A stretch of 64,000 nucleotides of DNA from Arthrobacter sp. MMS18-M83 (GCF_026683955.1 NZ_CP113343.1:2046001-2110000); one strand, 5' to 3'. Counted from the stretch's first letter, positions 34,894 through 44,123 are shown. The notes: generated from the letters alone by a model not told the origin. Made by a program: numbers and translations.

Positions 34894-34907
34894 CCCGGCA
34901 AGCACCC

Positions 34908-36080
34908 CTACCTCTTCAGGTTGCTCAGCTCCTGCAGTACTTCGTCCGAAGTAGTGATAATGCGGGCGTTCGCCTGGAAGCCGCGCTGGGCCACGATCAG
35001 GTTGGTGAATTCCTGGGACAGGTCCACGTTGGACATCTCCAGTGAGCCCGCAGTCAGGGTGCCGATTCCGGCGTCGCCCGGTGCGCCCAACTGGGCCGTG
35101 CCGGAGTTGGCACTGGCCACATAAGTGGAGTTGCCCGCTTTCTCGAGGCCACCGGGGTTGGTGAAGCGGGCGAGTGCCACACGTGCAAGGACCTGCTTGC
35201 TGCCGTTGCTGAACGAACCGATGAGCGAGCCGTCCCCGCCCAGGGTGAAGGACTCGAGCTTTCCGGCCTCGGAGCCGTTCTGGCTGCCGACGGTGAGCGT
35301 GCTCATGGCGGCGAAGCCGGTGACGCTGGACATGTCCACCGTGATCCCGCCGACCGTCATGGTGCCGCCCGAGGTCAGGGCACCGTTCGTGAACGCGAGC
35401 GTCGAGTTGCCTGTGGCGCCGTTCGCGTCTGCCCCGGCCACATCCCAGCCGGCCGCAGAGCGGCTGAACGTCAGCGTCAGGCTGCGGGAGGCGCCGTCGG
35501 CGTCGTACACCTTGACCTGGCGCTCCACGCTGGTCCCGACGACGGCGTCGGACGGCAGGTTGCCGTCCAGTGAGGTCTTGGTGGTGGCGACGGCGGCTGC
35601 CGTGGTGTTGGGCGAGAGCGCGATGGGCCCGATGGGACCTCCTACGTTCACCGCGCCGTTGGCCGCGGACCAACCCTGGAGGATGCCGCCATCGGGGCTC
35701 ACTAGGCGGCCGGCGGCGTCCATGTCGAAGGCTCCGGCGCGCGTGTAGAGCTGCTGGCCGGCCTTGCTGGTGATGAAGAAGCCGTCGCCGGAGATCATCA
35801 TGTCCGTGGCCCGCCCTGTGTTCTGCGATGAACCCTGGCTGAAGTTGGTGCTGACTGCCGCCACGCGTACGCCCAAACCGATCTGGGCGGGGTTGGTGCC
35901 GCCGGTTTCGGTCTGCGGAGCACCGGCGCCCTGCGTCATCTGCGAGAGCGTGTCCTGGAACTGGGTGGAAGAGGCCTTGAAACCGGCCGTGTTCACGTTG
36001 GCGATGTTGTTGCCCGTGACGTCCAGCATGGCCTGGTGGGCTCGGAGGCCGGAGATTCCGGAATACAGCGAACGAAGCAT
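34908..36080 (-). CDS. flgE: Flagellar hook protein FlgE
   Basis: A 390-residue protein. The N-terminal rod/hook motif LYSGISGLRAHQAMLDVTGN, then NIANVNTAGFKASS, and the C-terminal motif DLSQEFTNLIVAQRGFQAN, then ARIITTSDEVLQEL, match the FlgE/F/G family. Length and the gene order flgD-flgE point to FlgE. The central region is Gly/Ala/Thr/Ser rich and variable, as is usual for hooks. It polymerises into the hook outside the cell. It is the last gene of the flgB-to-flgE unit; flbD, normally next, lies 26 kb away. Confidence 0.95.
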   Translation of the reverse strand: MLRSLYSGISGLRAHQAMLDVTGNNIANVNTAGFKASSTQFQDTLSQMTQGAGAPQTETGGTNPAQIGLGVRVAAVSTNFSQGSSQNTGRATDMMISGDGFFITSKAGQQLYTRAGAFDMDAAGRLVSPDGGILQGWSAANGAVNVGGPIGPIALSPNTTAAAVATTKTSLDGNLPSDAVVGTSVERQVKVYDADGASRSLTLTFSRSAAGWDVAGADANGATGNSTLAFTNGALTSGGTMTVGGITVDMSSVTGFAAMSTLTVGSQNGSEAGKLESFTLGGDGSLIGSFSNGSKQVLARVALARFTNPGGLEKAGNSTYVASANSGTAQLGAPGDAGIGTLTAGSLEMSNVDLSQEFTNLIVAQRGFQANARIITTSDEVLQELSNLKR

Positions 36081-36126
36081 GGTGTGGCCTTTCTTCGGGT
36101 GGTTCGGGGCGGAAATTTGTGGAGCG

Positions 36127-36588
36127 TCAGGCAGTGGGTGCGGGCGAGGCTGCAGCGGTGATCCCGCTGATGGAATCGAGCGGAATGTTCACTCCGCCGA
36201 CCGCCACGGTGGGGACTCCTCCGGCGAAGGAAACCGAGCTCGCTACGCCCGATCCCTTGGTTCCGTCGGCGAGCGCGTAGCTGATGTTGTGGCCGATGAT
36301 CTGGGCCGCAGCCGTACGCATCTGGAGCGAGAAACTCTCCTTCGCGCCCGTGGAGAGTTCGGTCATTTTCTCCATCATGGACAGCTGGATGGTCTGGCCC
36401 ATCATCTGGTTGGTGTCCATGGGCGCGCTGGGGTCCTGGTTCTTCAGTTGTGTCACCAGCAGGGACATGAACATGCTCGAGTCCATGGTCTGCGCGGGCT
36501 TGGGCACGGCAGTTCCAGACGCTGCGGTTCCTGACGCTGCAGTTCCAGGCTGGACTCCGCTGCTTGCCGCGATGGCTTGGATGGTCAC
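36127..36588 (-). CDS. flgD: Flagellar hook assembly scaffold FlgD
   Basis: A 153-residue protein from GTG 36588, which has GGAGAA upstream. The conserved N-terminal block is MFMSLLVTQLKNQDPSAPMD, then QTIQLSMMEKMTEL. The C-terminal part is short and lacks the large Fn3/Tudor region of Gram-negative FlgD. A small in-frame repeat (three similar five-codon units, GTAAS) lies near the N-terminus. FlgD caps the growing hook and is lost when the hook is complete. It lies between fliK and flgE, 16 bases from fliK. Confidence 0.93.
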   Translation of the reverse strand: MTIQAIAASSGVQPGTAASGTAASGTAVPKPAQTMDSSMFMSLLVTQLKNQDPSAPMDTNQMMGQTIQLSMMEKMTELSTGAKESFSLQMRTAAAQIIGHNISYALADGTKGSGVASSVSFAGGVPTVAVGGVNIPLDSISGITAAASPAPTA

Positions 36589-36604
36589 TATTGGTTCTCC
36601 TTCA

Positions 36605-38011
36605 TCAGACGAGAATGTCCAGGCTGCTGGTACTGCTTCGGGGAAGTACGACGGCGGTGCGCGGAAAGCGAGCCGGCTCGCCGTCGCTGCCCCTTGGGAA
36701 GGCCGGTCTGTCTGCCGGGCGCCGGTCTCGTGCGTCCGAGCCACCTGCGCCGGCATCGGCCGGAGCGTTGTGTTCGGACAAGTCGAGGCTGGCGCCGAAG
36801 CCGGATTCACCGAGCCCGCGCCGTAGTTCCGGCAAGATGCTGCGCACTGCCTCCCGGCCGGCTTCCCCGGGGGCGAACAATTCGATCCGCACGCCCGCGC
36901 CGTCAATGTGGGCCCGGACCGTCAGCGGACCCAGGTCTTCCGGGGACAACCTCAGCGTCATCACGTGCCTTCCCGGCTCCCCCGCCGCAAGGGAGAACAG
37001 CGGTCCCTTTACCTGGGGCAGCAGCTTGGCTGGATCTGCCTGCGGTGCCGGCGTGGCCACGCCGGCAGTAGCGGCCGAGGGAACCTGCTGGAGGGCCGAC
37101 GCGGGCTGCAGGACAGCAGGAATTCCGGCCTGAATGCCTGCCGTGGCAGGAGTACCCTGGCCGCCGAGCAGTTCCGGGTCCTGTTGCGTCGCCGGTTTCC
37201 CGGAAGGAAGTACGACGGCGGTGCCGGCCGCCCCTGCCAAAGCTGCGGTGGTGCTGACGGCAGCTTCGGGGCCGGCGGGGGCCGGGCTGGCGGCTGAAGC
37301 GGCTATTGGCTGGACAGGACCCGGGTGAATTGCGCCCGGCTCGACGGTATTTGGTCCCGGGTTTCCGGCCGGGAGCGCTGTCGGCGCCGAAGGTGCAGTG
37401 GTGGAAGCAGTCGGGGTATTCGAAGGGGCAGTGTTCCCCGAAGGCAGGGTGCTTCCCAAAGACGGCAAGTTCCCCGCAATTATCGCAACACCATCCGACC
37501 CCGAGGGAGCTGTTGCATTCACCGGCAGGCTTGCTGGCTGCGTTGCCGAGCTGAGCCCGCCAGAAGCCGATCCCCCGGTCATGGCAGAAACATTGGTTGT
37601 TGCCAGTGTTCCCGCGACCGACTCCTGCGCCGCCGCGTTTCCGGACGGGATTCCGGAAACCGCGAGTCCGCCGGGAGCACAAGCTCCAGCAGCGTCCACT
37701 GCATTCGCAGGATCGGCCGTACCTTTGGCGTCCTCCGTCTTCTCATGTTCAGCAGAGCCGGGTTTACCAAGGCGGAGTTCACCGGGGAGGGCAACCGTAC
37801 CGGAACCGTCGGTGGCAGGCTTTCCCGGCCCGCCGTCGTCGGGCGCTGGCTGGTCCTTCACCCCGGACGGCTTCCCGCCGGAAGCGGCCGCACCGGACGC
37901 CAGCACGCCGCCCATCACGGCATCAAAACCGGTGGGCGAGCCCGAATGCGGAGCCGATGCACCTCCAGGGGACGGCAGACGGGGAGCGGCAGTAGCGGGA
38001 GGCAACTGCAT
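36605..38011 (-). CDS. fliK: Flagellar hook-length control protein FliK
   Basis: A 468-residue protein from ATG 38011 (MQLPPATAAPRLPSPGG). The first 330 residues are Pro/Ala/Ser/Gly/Thr-rich and disordered, as in FliK. The C-terminal hook-length domain is seen in HVMTLRLSPEDLGPLTVRAH, then AVRSILPELRRGLGESGF. FliK is secreted and acts as a ruler, then switches export specificity from hook to filament. The ATG overlaps the hydrolase stop (TGATG). A longer open frame extends upstream but is antisense-like noise over two real genes. Confidence 0.92.
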   Translation of the reverse strand: MQLPPATAAPRLPSPGGASAPHSGSPTGFDAVMGGVLASGAAASGGKPSGVKDQPAPDDGGPGKPATDGSGTVALPGELRLGKPGSAEHEKTEDAKGTADPANAVDAAGACAPGGLAVSGIPSGNAAAQESVAGTLATTNVSAMTGGSASGGLSSATQPASLPVNATAPSGSDGVAIIAGNLPSLGSTLPSGNTAPSNTPTASTTAPSAPTALPAGNPGPNTVEPGAIHPGPVQPIAASAASPAPAGPEAAVSTTAALAGAAGTAVVLPSGKPATQQDPELLGGQGTPATAGIQAGIPAVLQPASALQQVPSAATAGVATPAPQADPAKLLPQVKGPLFSLAAGEPGRHVMTLRLSPEDLGPLTVRAHIDGAGVRIELFAPGEAGREAVRSILPELRRGLGESGFGASLDLSEHNAPADAGAGGSDARDRRPADRPAFPRGSDGEPARFPRTAVVLPRSSTSSLDILV

Positions 38012-38697
38012 CACGAACCTCCGGCGGGCACTATGCGTCGGATCGCGGTCAGATTGGATTGCTGCTCCCACGCATCTCGAATCTGGATTGTCCGTCCGGG
38101 AACGGGCGCGTCGATCGCTTTGCCGTTGCCGAGATAGATGGAGATGTGTTCTCCGCCGAAACTCACCAGAAGGTCGCCGGGTTTGGCTTGGGCCAAGGAC
38201 ACCACCGGGGTGCCTTTCTGCATTTGGTCGCTCACCACACGGGGCAGGTCGACGCCCAGGTCCTTGAAGACCCGCTGCACAAAGCCGGAGCAATCCATAC
38301 CCACCGCGGGGTTCGTGCCGCCCCAAACGTACGGCACGCCGACGTACTTCTTGGCGGCGGCCACCACGGCGTCGCCCGTGACTCCGCCCGTGGTCGTGCC
38401 GTTGGCTATTCCGGTGCCGACCCCCGAAAGCGCACCCGCTCCCGCTACACCGCTGAGGCCTGCCGTGCTCCCGAGCCCCAGGGACGAGGCGAGTTGGGAA
38501 ATGCCCGAGGCCGACGCCGTCGAGCCCCCGACGGCCGTGCTCAGCGCCTGCGCGAAGGATGCCGCGTCCGCGGAAGAAGCCGCGCTTCCGGAGGCAGCGA
38601 CCGTCCCCGTGGAGGACTGCGGACGAACGCCCTGGGTCAGTTGCTGCAGCATCGACTCGATGCTCTGGATGCGCCCGATGGCCTCGGTCATGCTCAT
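38011..38697 (-). CDS. NlpC/P60 family peptidoglycan hydrolase in the flagellar operon
   Basis: A 228-residue protein from ATG 38697. A low-complexity Ala/Ser/Gly-rich first 110 residues are followed by an NlpC/P60 domain: VPYVWGGTNPAVGMDCSGFV with the catalytic Cys, and GGEHISIYLGNGKAIDAPVP with the catalytic His. The third catalytic position is Asp (IDAP) where many members have His. No signal peptide is visible, so it may be exported by the flagellar type III route to open the peptidoglycan for rod passage. It is coupled to fliJ and fliK by overlapping codons. This position is common in actinobacterial flagellar clusters. Confidence 0.9.
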   Translation of the reverse strand: MSMTEAIGRIQSIESMLQQLTQGVRPQSSTGTVAASGSAASSADAASFAQALSTAVGGSTASASGISQLASSLGLGSTAGLSGVAGAGALSGVGTGIANGTTTGGVTGDAVVAAAKKYVGVPYVWGGTNPAVGMDCSGFVQRVFKDLGVDLPRVVSDQMQKGTPVVSLAQAKPGDLLVSFGGEHISIYLGNGKAIDAPVPGRTIQIRDAWEQQSNLTAIRRIVPAGGS

Positions 38698-39170
38698 GAG
38701 GTGGCCTTCCGCGCTGCAGGGCCCGCGCCGGGATGGACCGGGGCCGGCTGTGCGGAACTGCGGTGCCACGCGGAGGACGCAATCTCGTCCAGCACGCCTT
38801 GTTCAACGCGCAGGGCGGAAGCCTCGAAGGCGGCTCCGTGGCGGTTTTCGAGCTTCTCAAGTCCCACCGCGCGGCGCTTGGCCTCGGTGTATTCCGCGCG
38901 AGCCTCGGCGGCTTCCGCCTCCGCGCTGGCGGCCAAGGCGTCAAGCTCGGCCAACATGCTTTGCGCAGAAGCACGAGCGGCGGCGATCGCCAACAAAGCC
39001 GCGGAGCTGCCAGCATTTCCGGCGGACTCAGCCAGTTCCTCGCGGGCAGTGGCCTTGCGGGACCGCAGGGATGCGGACCGGGCGTTGGCACGGGCCAGTC
39101 CACTGGCGGCGGCGTCCTGCTGCGTCTGGCGCAGGCGAAGAAGCCCGGCCAAGGGGAATTGACGGTTCAC
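38694..39170 (-). CDS. fliJ: Flagellar export protein FliJ
   Basis: A 158-residue, strongly helical protein with heptad-like Ala/Glu/Leu/Arg content across residues 10-130, beginning FPLAGLLRLRQTQQDAAAS. FliJ is a two-helix coiled coil that inserts in the FliI ring and helps couple it to the export gate. The sequence is weakly conserved. The call rests on the N-terminal LxGLLRLRQ pattern, coiled-coil character and position between fliI and fliK. It overlaps fliI and the NlpC/P60 gene by four bases each. Confidence 0.87.
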   Translation of the reverse strand: MNRQFPLAGLLRLRQTQQDAAASGLARANARSASLRSRKATAREELAESAGNAGSSAALLAIAAARASAQSMLAELDALAASAEAEAAEARAEYTEAKRRAVGLEKLENRHGAAFEASALRVEQGVLDEIASSAWHRSSAQPAPVHPGAGPAARKATS

Positions 39171-40498
39171 GCGGCTCCTTCGAGGCTTGCTGAGAGTCGG
39201 AAGAGTTCCGGCCAGGACTCGCTATACGGGGTGGATTCGTCCATGCCCTGCTGCAGGAACCCGTTGATGGCGGCTTCGTGGTCCAGCGCCGCATCAACCA
39301 AGGGATTGCTGCCACGGTGGTAGGCGCCGACGTCGATCAGGTCCTGGGCGCTGCGCCGCGCGGCGAGGACCCGGCGCAAGGATGCAGCGAGGGCCGTGCG
39401 ATCGGCGGTGTTGACTTTGGAGGCCACGCGGGACACCGAACCGAGCACGTCTACTGAGGGGAAGTGCCCTGTGACGGCGAGCTTCCTGTCCAGGACCACA
39501 TGCCCATCAAGGATAGAGCGGGCGGCGTCGGCGATCGGTTCGTTGTGGTCGTCGCCGTCCACCAGTACCGTGTAGATGCCGGTCACGGAGCCGGTTTCGG
39601 CGGTGCCGGCGCGTTCCAGGAGCCGGGCCAGTACGGAAAAGGTCGACGGCGGGTAGCCGCGCGTGGCGGGCGGCTCACCGGCGGAGAGGCCGATTTCGCG
39701 CTGGGCCATGGCAACGCGGGTGAGCGAATCCATCATGAGCACCACGTCCTGGCCGGCTTCGCGGAACGATTCGGCGATCCTGGTGGCCGTGACGGCGGCG
39801 CGCAGGCGCATGAGGGCGGGCTCATCGGACGTCGCAACAACAACCACGGAACGTGCCAGGCCTTCGGGGCCAAGGTCGTCCTCCAGGAACTCGCGCACTT
39901 CACGGCCACGCTCCCCCACCAGGGCAATCACGGAGACTTCGGCATCCGTGCCGCGGGCGATCATGGACAGCAGCGAGGACTTGCCAACGCCCGAGCCTGC
40001 GAACAACCCCATGCGCTGTCCGCGGCCAAGCGTGGCCATGGTGTCCAGGACGCGGACGCCGGTCTGCAGCGGGGTGTCCACACGCGCGCGGTGCATGGCT
40101 GACGGCGCCTCGTTGTCTAGGGCGACCATGGGACTGGCAGGCAAGGGGCCTTTGCCGTCGATCGGACGCCCCAGCGCATCCAGCACGCGTCCGAAAAGAC
40201 CGCGTCCGGTCGGAACCAGGATCGGGCTGCCCTTGGCACGTGCCGCGTCTCCCGCAGCCACTCCGGCCAGCCGTCCCAGCGGCATGCAGCGTACGGCGCC
40301 GCTGAGCGAGGCGACCACTTCGGCGTCGAGCCCGGGGGCCTCGCCCACCGTCACCAGATCTCCCACGGCACAGTCCAAGCCGGAAACTTCCAGGCCGAGG
40401 CCAAGCACGGACGTCACCGTGCCCACGCGCTGCGGGGCCGCGGCGGCGAGGGCTGCGCCGAACCGGCCAGCGTGCGGCCGGTATGCCTTGAGGCTCAT
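39167..40498 (-). CDS. fliI: Flagellum-specific ATPase FliI
   Basis: A 443-residue ATPase of normal length. Walker A is GLFAGSGVGKSSLLSMI, the catalytic region is VSVIALVGERGREVREFLED and the Walker B region is DVVLMMDSLTRVAMAQREIG. The segment GEPPATRGYPPSTFSVLARL is diagnostic of FliI and related type III ATPases. It forms a hexamer under the export gate and is regulated by FliH. It overlaps fliH upstream and fliJ downstream by four bases. Confidence 0.97.
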   Translation of the reverse strand: MSLKAYRPHAGRFGAALAAAAPQRVGTVTSVLGLGLEVSGLDCAVGDLVTVGEAPGLDAEVVASLSGAVRCMPLGRLAGVAAGDAARAKGSPILVPTGRGLFGRVLDALGRPIDGKGPLPASPMVALDNEAPSAMHRARVDTPLQTGVRVLDTMATLGRGQRMGLFAGSGVGKSSLLSMIARGTDAEVSVIALVGERGREVREFLEDDLGPEGLARSVVVVATSDEPALMRLRAAVTATRIAESFREAGQDVVLMMDSLTRVAMAQREIGLSAGEPPATRGYPPSTFSVLARLLERAGTAETGSVTGIYTVLVDGDDHNEPIADAARSILDGHVVLDRKLAVTGHFPSVDVLGSVSRVASKVNTADRTALAASLRRVLAARRSAQDLIDVGAYHRGSNPLVDAALDHEAAINGFLQQGMDESTPYSESWPELFRLSASLEGAA

Positions 40499-41115
40499 GC
40501 GTCGTTCCCCAGCAGCGCCGCTTTGGCCCCGTTCAAAGCGGTGCTGAGCCGGGCGTCCAGCCAGCCCTGCGGATATTCCGCGATCGCGTCCCCGGGGCTC
40601 AGTGCGGGATCTGCTTTGAGTTCGACGCCGGACACGTTCCCGGCGTCGACGGCGTCCAGTGCGGCAAGATCTGCCGGGTGGAGGCGGACGGCAGTCACGG
40701 TTTCCAGCCCGGACACGGCGCCGAGGGCACGGGTCAACGCGGCGCGAGCGGTGTTCTGACCTTTGTCGAGTTCATAGCCCAGGATGGCTTCGGCAAGCTC
40801 GATCGCACTGGCCGCCAACACATCCTGCGCTTCTTCCAACGCAACGCCGCGGTGTTGCCGGGCTGCGACTGCGGCCGCTTCAAGCACACGGACAGCTTGC
40901 GCAACCGCCTGCCGCCCGGCGTCGAGCATTGCGCGGTGTTCAGCCTGGAGCTGTTCGCGTAGGCGCTGCTGTTCCAGCGCCGCAGCCCGGATCCCGGCAG
41001 CGTAACCTGCCGCGTGTCCTTGGATGTAGCCGCGGTCCTCCTTGCGGGACCGCTCGGCTGGCTGGATGTCAGGGAAGATGACGCGCGCGAAATCGGTGGC
41101 GGACTCAGTAGACAT
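40495..41115 (-). CDS. fliH: Flagellar assembly protein FliH
   Basis: A 206-residue protein from ATG 41115. There is a Gly-rich repeat region (RGYIQGHAAGYAAGIRAAA, the GxxxG-like FliH pattern), a long helix and a C-terminal domain like the V-ATPase E subunit (LDAVDAGNVSGVELKADPAL, then GDAIAEYPQGWLDARL). It binds FliI and represses or docks the ATPase. It overlaps the fliG stop by 11 bases and fliI by four bases. Confidence 0.92.
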   Translation of the reverse strand: MSTESATDFARVIFPDIQPAERSRKEDRGYIQGHAAGYAAGIRAAALEQQRLREQLQAEHRAMLDAGRQAVAQAVRVLEAAAVAARQHRGVALEEAQDVLAASAIELAEAILGYELDKGQNTARAALTRALGAVSGLETVTAVRLHPADLAALDAVDAGNVSGVELKADPALSPGDAIAEYPQGWLDARLSTALNGAKAALLGNDA

Positions 41116-42139
41116 AGTCGTCTTCCTCGCCGCGCCGGACCACGATTGCACCTTCAGCTTCCAGTTCGCGGATCGAGCGGACAATCTCCGCCCGGGCCTC
41201 TTCAACCTGGGAGGCGCGGACGGGCCCGGCGGAAGCCATCTCGGCTTCGAGGATCTCCAGGTTTCGGCCGGACACGTTCGTGCGCACGGCCTCGAGCACT
41301 GCGGCGGGCGCGCCCTTCATGGCGACGGCGAGCACTTCGGCATTGACTCCGCGGAGGATCTGCTGGATGTCGCGGCGTTCCAGCTTCACGATGTCCACGA
41401 ACGTCAGCATCCGGGCGCGCACCTCGATGGCCAGCTCGGGGTCGAGGGTCTCCAAACCGTCCAGTACGGAGCGTTCCGTGTTGACATCGGATCGGTTGAT
41501 GATGTCGACCAGGGGTTGGATGCCGCCGACAATCTCGCTCGATTTCCTTTGCGACATGACCGCACCGGCACGCACTTTGAGGGTTTCGGCCACGATTCCC
41601 ACGGCTTCCGGCGACGCCATTCCCATCGTGGCGATGCAGCGGGCCACCTCGCTCCGTTGGACATCGCCAAGGCCTGCCATGACCGCGGAGGCCTTGCCCG
41701 GCCGCAGGTGCGCCAGGATCAAGGCAATGGTCTGGGGCATCTCGCTGTCGATCAGTGCCAAGAGCTGCCCGGAGTCCATCATTTCCAGGAATTCGAAGGA
41801 CTTCCCGGCCATGGTGGATGCAAGACGGTCCATGAAACCTGCTGCCTTATCCGCACCGAAGGAAGCTTCCAAGAGCCCGACGGCGAATTCCTGGCCGCCG
41901 CGGGCAGTCCGGCGTCCGCTGACCGCAAGTTCGTGAAACTCGGTCATGACGTGGTCCGCCACCGCTGAGGAGACGCGCCGCAAGCGCACGATCTCGGCGG
42001 CAATGTCCTCAGCTTCGGACTCTGAAAACTGGGCCATGACGGAGGCCGCACTGGCCGGGCTCATTTGCATTAGCACTACGGCCACCTTCTGGGCACCGGT
42101 CAAGCCGCCTACTTCCAAACCGAGCTCTCCGGCCCTCAT
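41105..42139 (-). CDS. fliG: Flagellar motor switch protein FliG
   Basis: A 344-residue protein of normal FliG length. The N-terminal domain (LTGAQKVAVVLMQMSPASAA) binds FliF. The middle domain has the EHPQ-like region here in PQTIALILAHLRPGKASAVM. The C-terminal domain has the motor-torque helix region GVNAEVLAVAMKGAPAAVLEA, then VSGRNLEILEAEMASAGP. FliG forms the top of the C-ring and contacts MotA. It overlaps fliF and fliH. Confidence 0.97.
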   Translation of the reverse strand: MRAGELGLEVGGLTGAQKVAVVLMQMSPASAASVMAQFSESEAEDIAAEIVRLRRVSSAVADHVMTEFHELAVSGRRTARGGQEFAVGLLEASFGADKAAGFMDRLASTMAGKSFEFLEMMDSGQLLALIDSEMPQTIALILAHLRPGKASAVMAGLGDVQRSEVARCIATMGMASPEAVGIVAETLKVRAGAVMSQRKSSEIVGGIQPLVDIINRSDVNTERSVLDGLETLDPELAIEVRARMLTFVDIVKLERRDIQQILRGVNAEVLAVAMKGAPAAVLEAVRTNVSGRNLEILEAEMASAGPVRASQVEEARAEIVRSIRELEAEGAIVVRRGEEDDYVY

Positions 42140-43770
42140 ACGGGCTGCTTTTCGTCCATGAGACCGCGGAGATACTCGGCGGTCCGGGCTGGGTTCTCGG
42201 CAACCATGGCTTCAATCTGGGCACGCCGCCGCTCTCCGTCGAGCGCTTCGGCGCCTGGTATCGGCAAGGCGGGCATGGGCAATGCCGGAACGGGATGCAC
42301 CGGCGGCAGCTCAATCGCCGTCGTCGAAGGGGGCCCTTCGAGCGCGGGCGTCGTGACGGCGAGGGGAAGCATTTCGTAGTCAAGCCGCTCGCCAAGGTCA
42401 ACCGGTTCGCGTTGCTGCCTGCGCCGCAGGAGGATCAGCACAAGCACAATCAGGGCAACTACTGCCAGCAGGATGCTGCCGGCCAGGATGAGCGTATTCA
42501 CCAAATCCGACTGTTGCTTGGCATCGGCTTGGGCCTTGGCCGAGCCCAGCGCTTGCGCCGCTGCGTCCGCAGCCGACGTGCTGAACGGCAACACTTCGAC
42601 CGTGACCACGTCGCCGCGTGCAGGATCGATTCCGGCGGCGGAAGTCACCAATGCCTTGACCGAGTTGACGTTGAGTCCTGCTGCGGCGGACTGGTTGATG
42701 GCGACGGAGATGGTTTGGCGCTTCACGGCACCTTGGGGAATGGTGCGGTCTTCGGTGACCTTGTTGACCGCGTTGTTCTTGGTGGTGTTGCTGGAGTCGA
42801 AGGTTCCGTTGCCGTTGGTCCCGCCGGGCACGGCAATGTTGTCCGGTCCCAGGACGCCGGAAGCACCGGCTCCCGTTCCGGTGAACTTCTCAGTCTTGGT
42901 GGTCTCGCTCAGCGGAACGGCGTCCTTGGCCGCGGAGAATGTCTCGCTGCGCTGTTGCGCGGACTCCGCGGTCACGTCGGCGGCCACGGCAACGGTGGCG
43001 TTGCCGGGTCCCACCACCTTGTCCAGGACGGCCTTCACCGAATCGGACGTGCGCTGCTGGTAGTCTGCGGCCTGTTTGGACGCCGAGCCCGTGGCTCCCC
43101 CGCCCACGGTGGAGAGGACGTTGCCCTGGGAATCCACCACGGACACGTTCGTTGGCTTCAGGTTTTCGATCGAAGCGGACGTCAGGTGCACAATCGCCTG
43201 GACCTTGTCCGCAGACAGCGTCACGCCCGGCCGCGTTTCCACGAAAACGGATGCCGTGGCGTCCGGGGTCTTGTCCACGAATACTGTTTTTGCCGGAATG
43301 GCGAGCTGAACGGCGGCGGTCTTGACGCCGTCCATGGCCTGGATCGTGGTAGCGAGTTCGCCCTCAAGCGCGCGTTTGTAGGTGACGGATTGCTGGAACT
43401 CGGAGGAGGTCACCCCGAGCTTGTCCAGCAGCGAATAGCCCGTGGCCGCGGCGGCCGGAAGGCCCGCTGCCGCCGCCTTCAGCCGCTCATCGTTGACCTT
43501 GTTGTCGGGAACCAGGATGGTGGAACCGCCATTGCTCAGCTCATAAGGAACATTGTCCTTGCGCAGCTGCTCCACGATCCCGTTGGCGTCGGTGTCCTTC
43601 AATCCGGAGAACAGCGGCGAGTAGGACGGTTTGCCCAACCACGCTGACAGGGCCACACCGCCCAGGACCAAGACGGCGATGCCGATGATGGCGATGGTGC
43701 GCTGCCCGGCGGTGAACCCCTTGAATCCATCGCCGAGCTTGCGAAAGAAAGCGGCAATCTGTGGAGGCAT
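42136..43770 (-). CDS. fliF: Flagellar MS-ring protein FliF
   Basis: A 544-residue protein of normal length. The first helix (about residues 27-47) and the second helix (about residues 435-458, LAGSILLAVVALIVLVLILL) bound a periplasmic region. FliF motifs include YSPLFSGLKDTDANGIVEQL, GYSLLDKLGVTSSEFQQSV, YKRALEGELATTIQAMDGVK and VDSQGNVLSTVGGG. The C-terminal tail (AENPARTAEYLRGLMDEKQP) is the FliG-binding region. It overlaps fliE by one base and fliG by four. Confidence 0.97.
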   Translation of the reverse strand: MPPQIAAFFRKLGDGFKGFTAGQRTIAIIGIAVLVLGGVALSAWLGKPSYSPLFSGLKDTDANGIVEQLRKDNVPYELSNGGSTILVPDNKVNDERLKAAAAGLPAAAATGYSLLDKLGVTSSEFQQSVTYKRALEGELATTIQAMDGVKTAAVQLAIPAKTVFVDKTPDATASVFVETRPGVTLSADKVQAIVHLTSASIENLKPTNVSVVDSQGNVLSTVGGGATGSASKQAADYQQRTSDSVKAVLDKVVGPGNATVAVAADVTAESAQQRSETFSAAKDAVPLSETTKTEKFTGTGAGASGVLGPDNIAVPGGTNGNGTFDSSNTTKNNAVNKVTEDRTIPQGAVKRQTISVAINQSAAAGLNVNSVKALVTSAAGIDPARGDVVTVEVLPFSTSAADAAAQALGSAKAQADAKQQSDLVNTLILAGSILLAVVALIVLVLILLRRRQQREPVDLGERLDYEMLPLAVTTPALEGPPSTTAIELPPVHPVPALPMPALPIPGAEALDGERRRAQIEAMVAENPARTAEYLRGLMDEKQPV

Positions 43771-44123
43771 CAGGCCTGCATCCTCATGATCTCGTTGAAC
43801 GCGTCAACGCCCTTGTTCCGCACCGTGGCCACAAGTTCCATGGTGATCTGGGCGCGCGTGGCCGCGATGGTCGCCTTGTGGATGTCATCAAGGTTGCCCG
43901 TTACAGCGGACACTGCCAGCTGGTTCGACGTCGACTGAAGTGACTGGAGGTCGTCCACGGCGCCGGTGAGCGCGGTGGCGAAGCCGTTGCCGCCCGCCGC
44001 CCCAGCGATTCCAGCGGTTCCGGTGGCTTTACCTGTGCCACCCGCGTAGCCGGTGCCGCTGACGCCCTGCACGCCAAGACCGTTGCCAGCGCCTTGAATT
44101 GCACCGATCGGGTCCAATGCCAT
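43770..44123 (-). CDS. fliE: Flagellar hook-basal body complex protein FliE
   Basis: A 117-residue protein. A Gly/Ala/Thr-rich first 45 residues are followed by the FliE domain: VDDLQSLQSTSNQLAVSAVT, DDIHKATIAATRAQITMELV, then AFNEIMRMQA at the end. FliE links the MS ring and rod and is the first rod protein exported. It overlaps flgC and fliF by one base each. The Gly-rich leader is longer than usual. Confidence 0.94.
   Translation of the reverse strand: MALDPIGAIQGAGNGLGVQGVSGTGYAGGTGKATGTAGIAGAAGGNGFATALTGAVDDLQSLQSTSNQLAVSAVTGNLDDIHKATIAATRAQITMELVATVRNKGVDAFNEIMRMQA

Noticed and set aside
34411..35673. A 420-codon minus-strand frame over the FAD monooxygenase end and flgE
   Set aside because: It is out of frame with flgE on the same strand and antisense to the monooxygenase gene, and it crosses a repeat. 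It is Arg/Gly-rich with no domain.
36480..36560. Short tandem repeats considered as a CRISPR-like or regulatory array
   Set aside because: They are in-frame codon repeats in flgD (GTAAS units), about 15-18 bases long with no spacers.
38012..39103. A minus-strand frame extending FliK to 832 residues
   Set aside because: It overlaps the NlpC/P60 and fliJ genes in another frame. Its composition is Arg/Pro-rich, and the ATG at 38011 with a TGATG overlap is the natural start.
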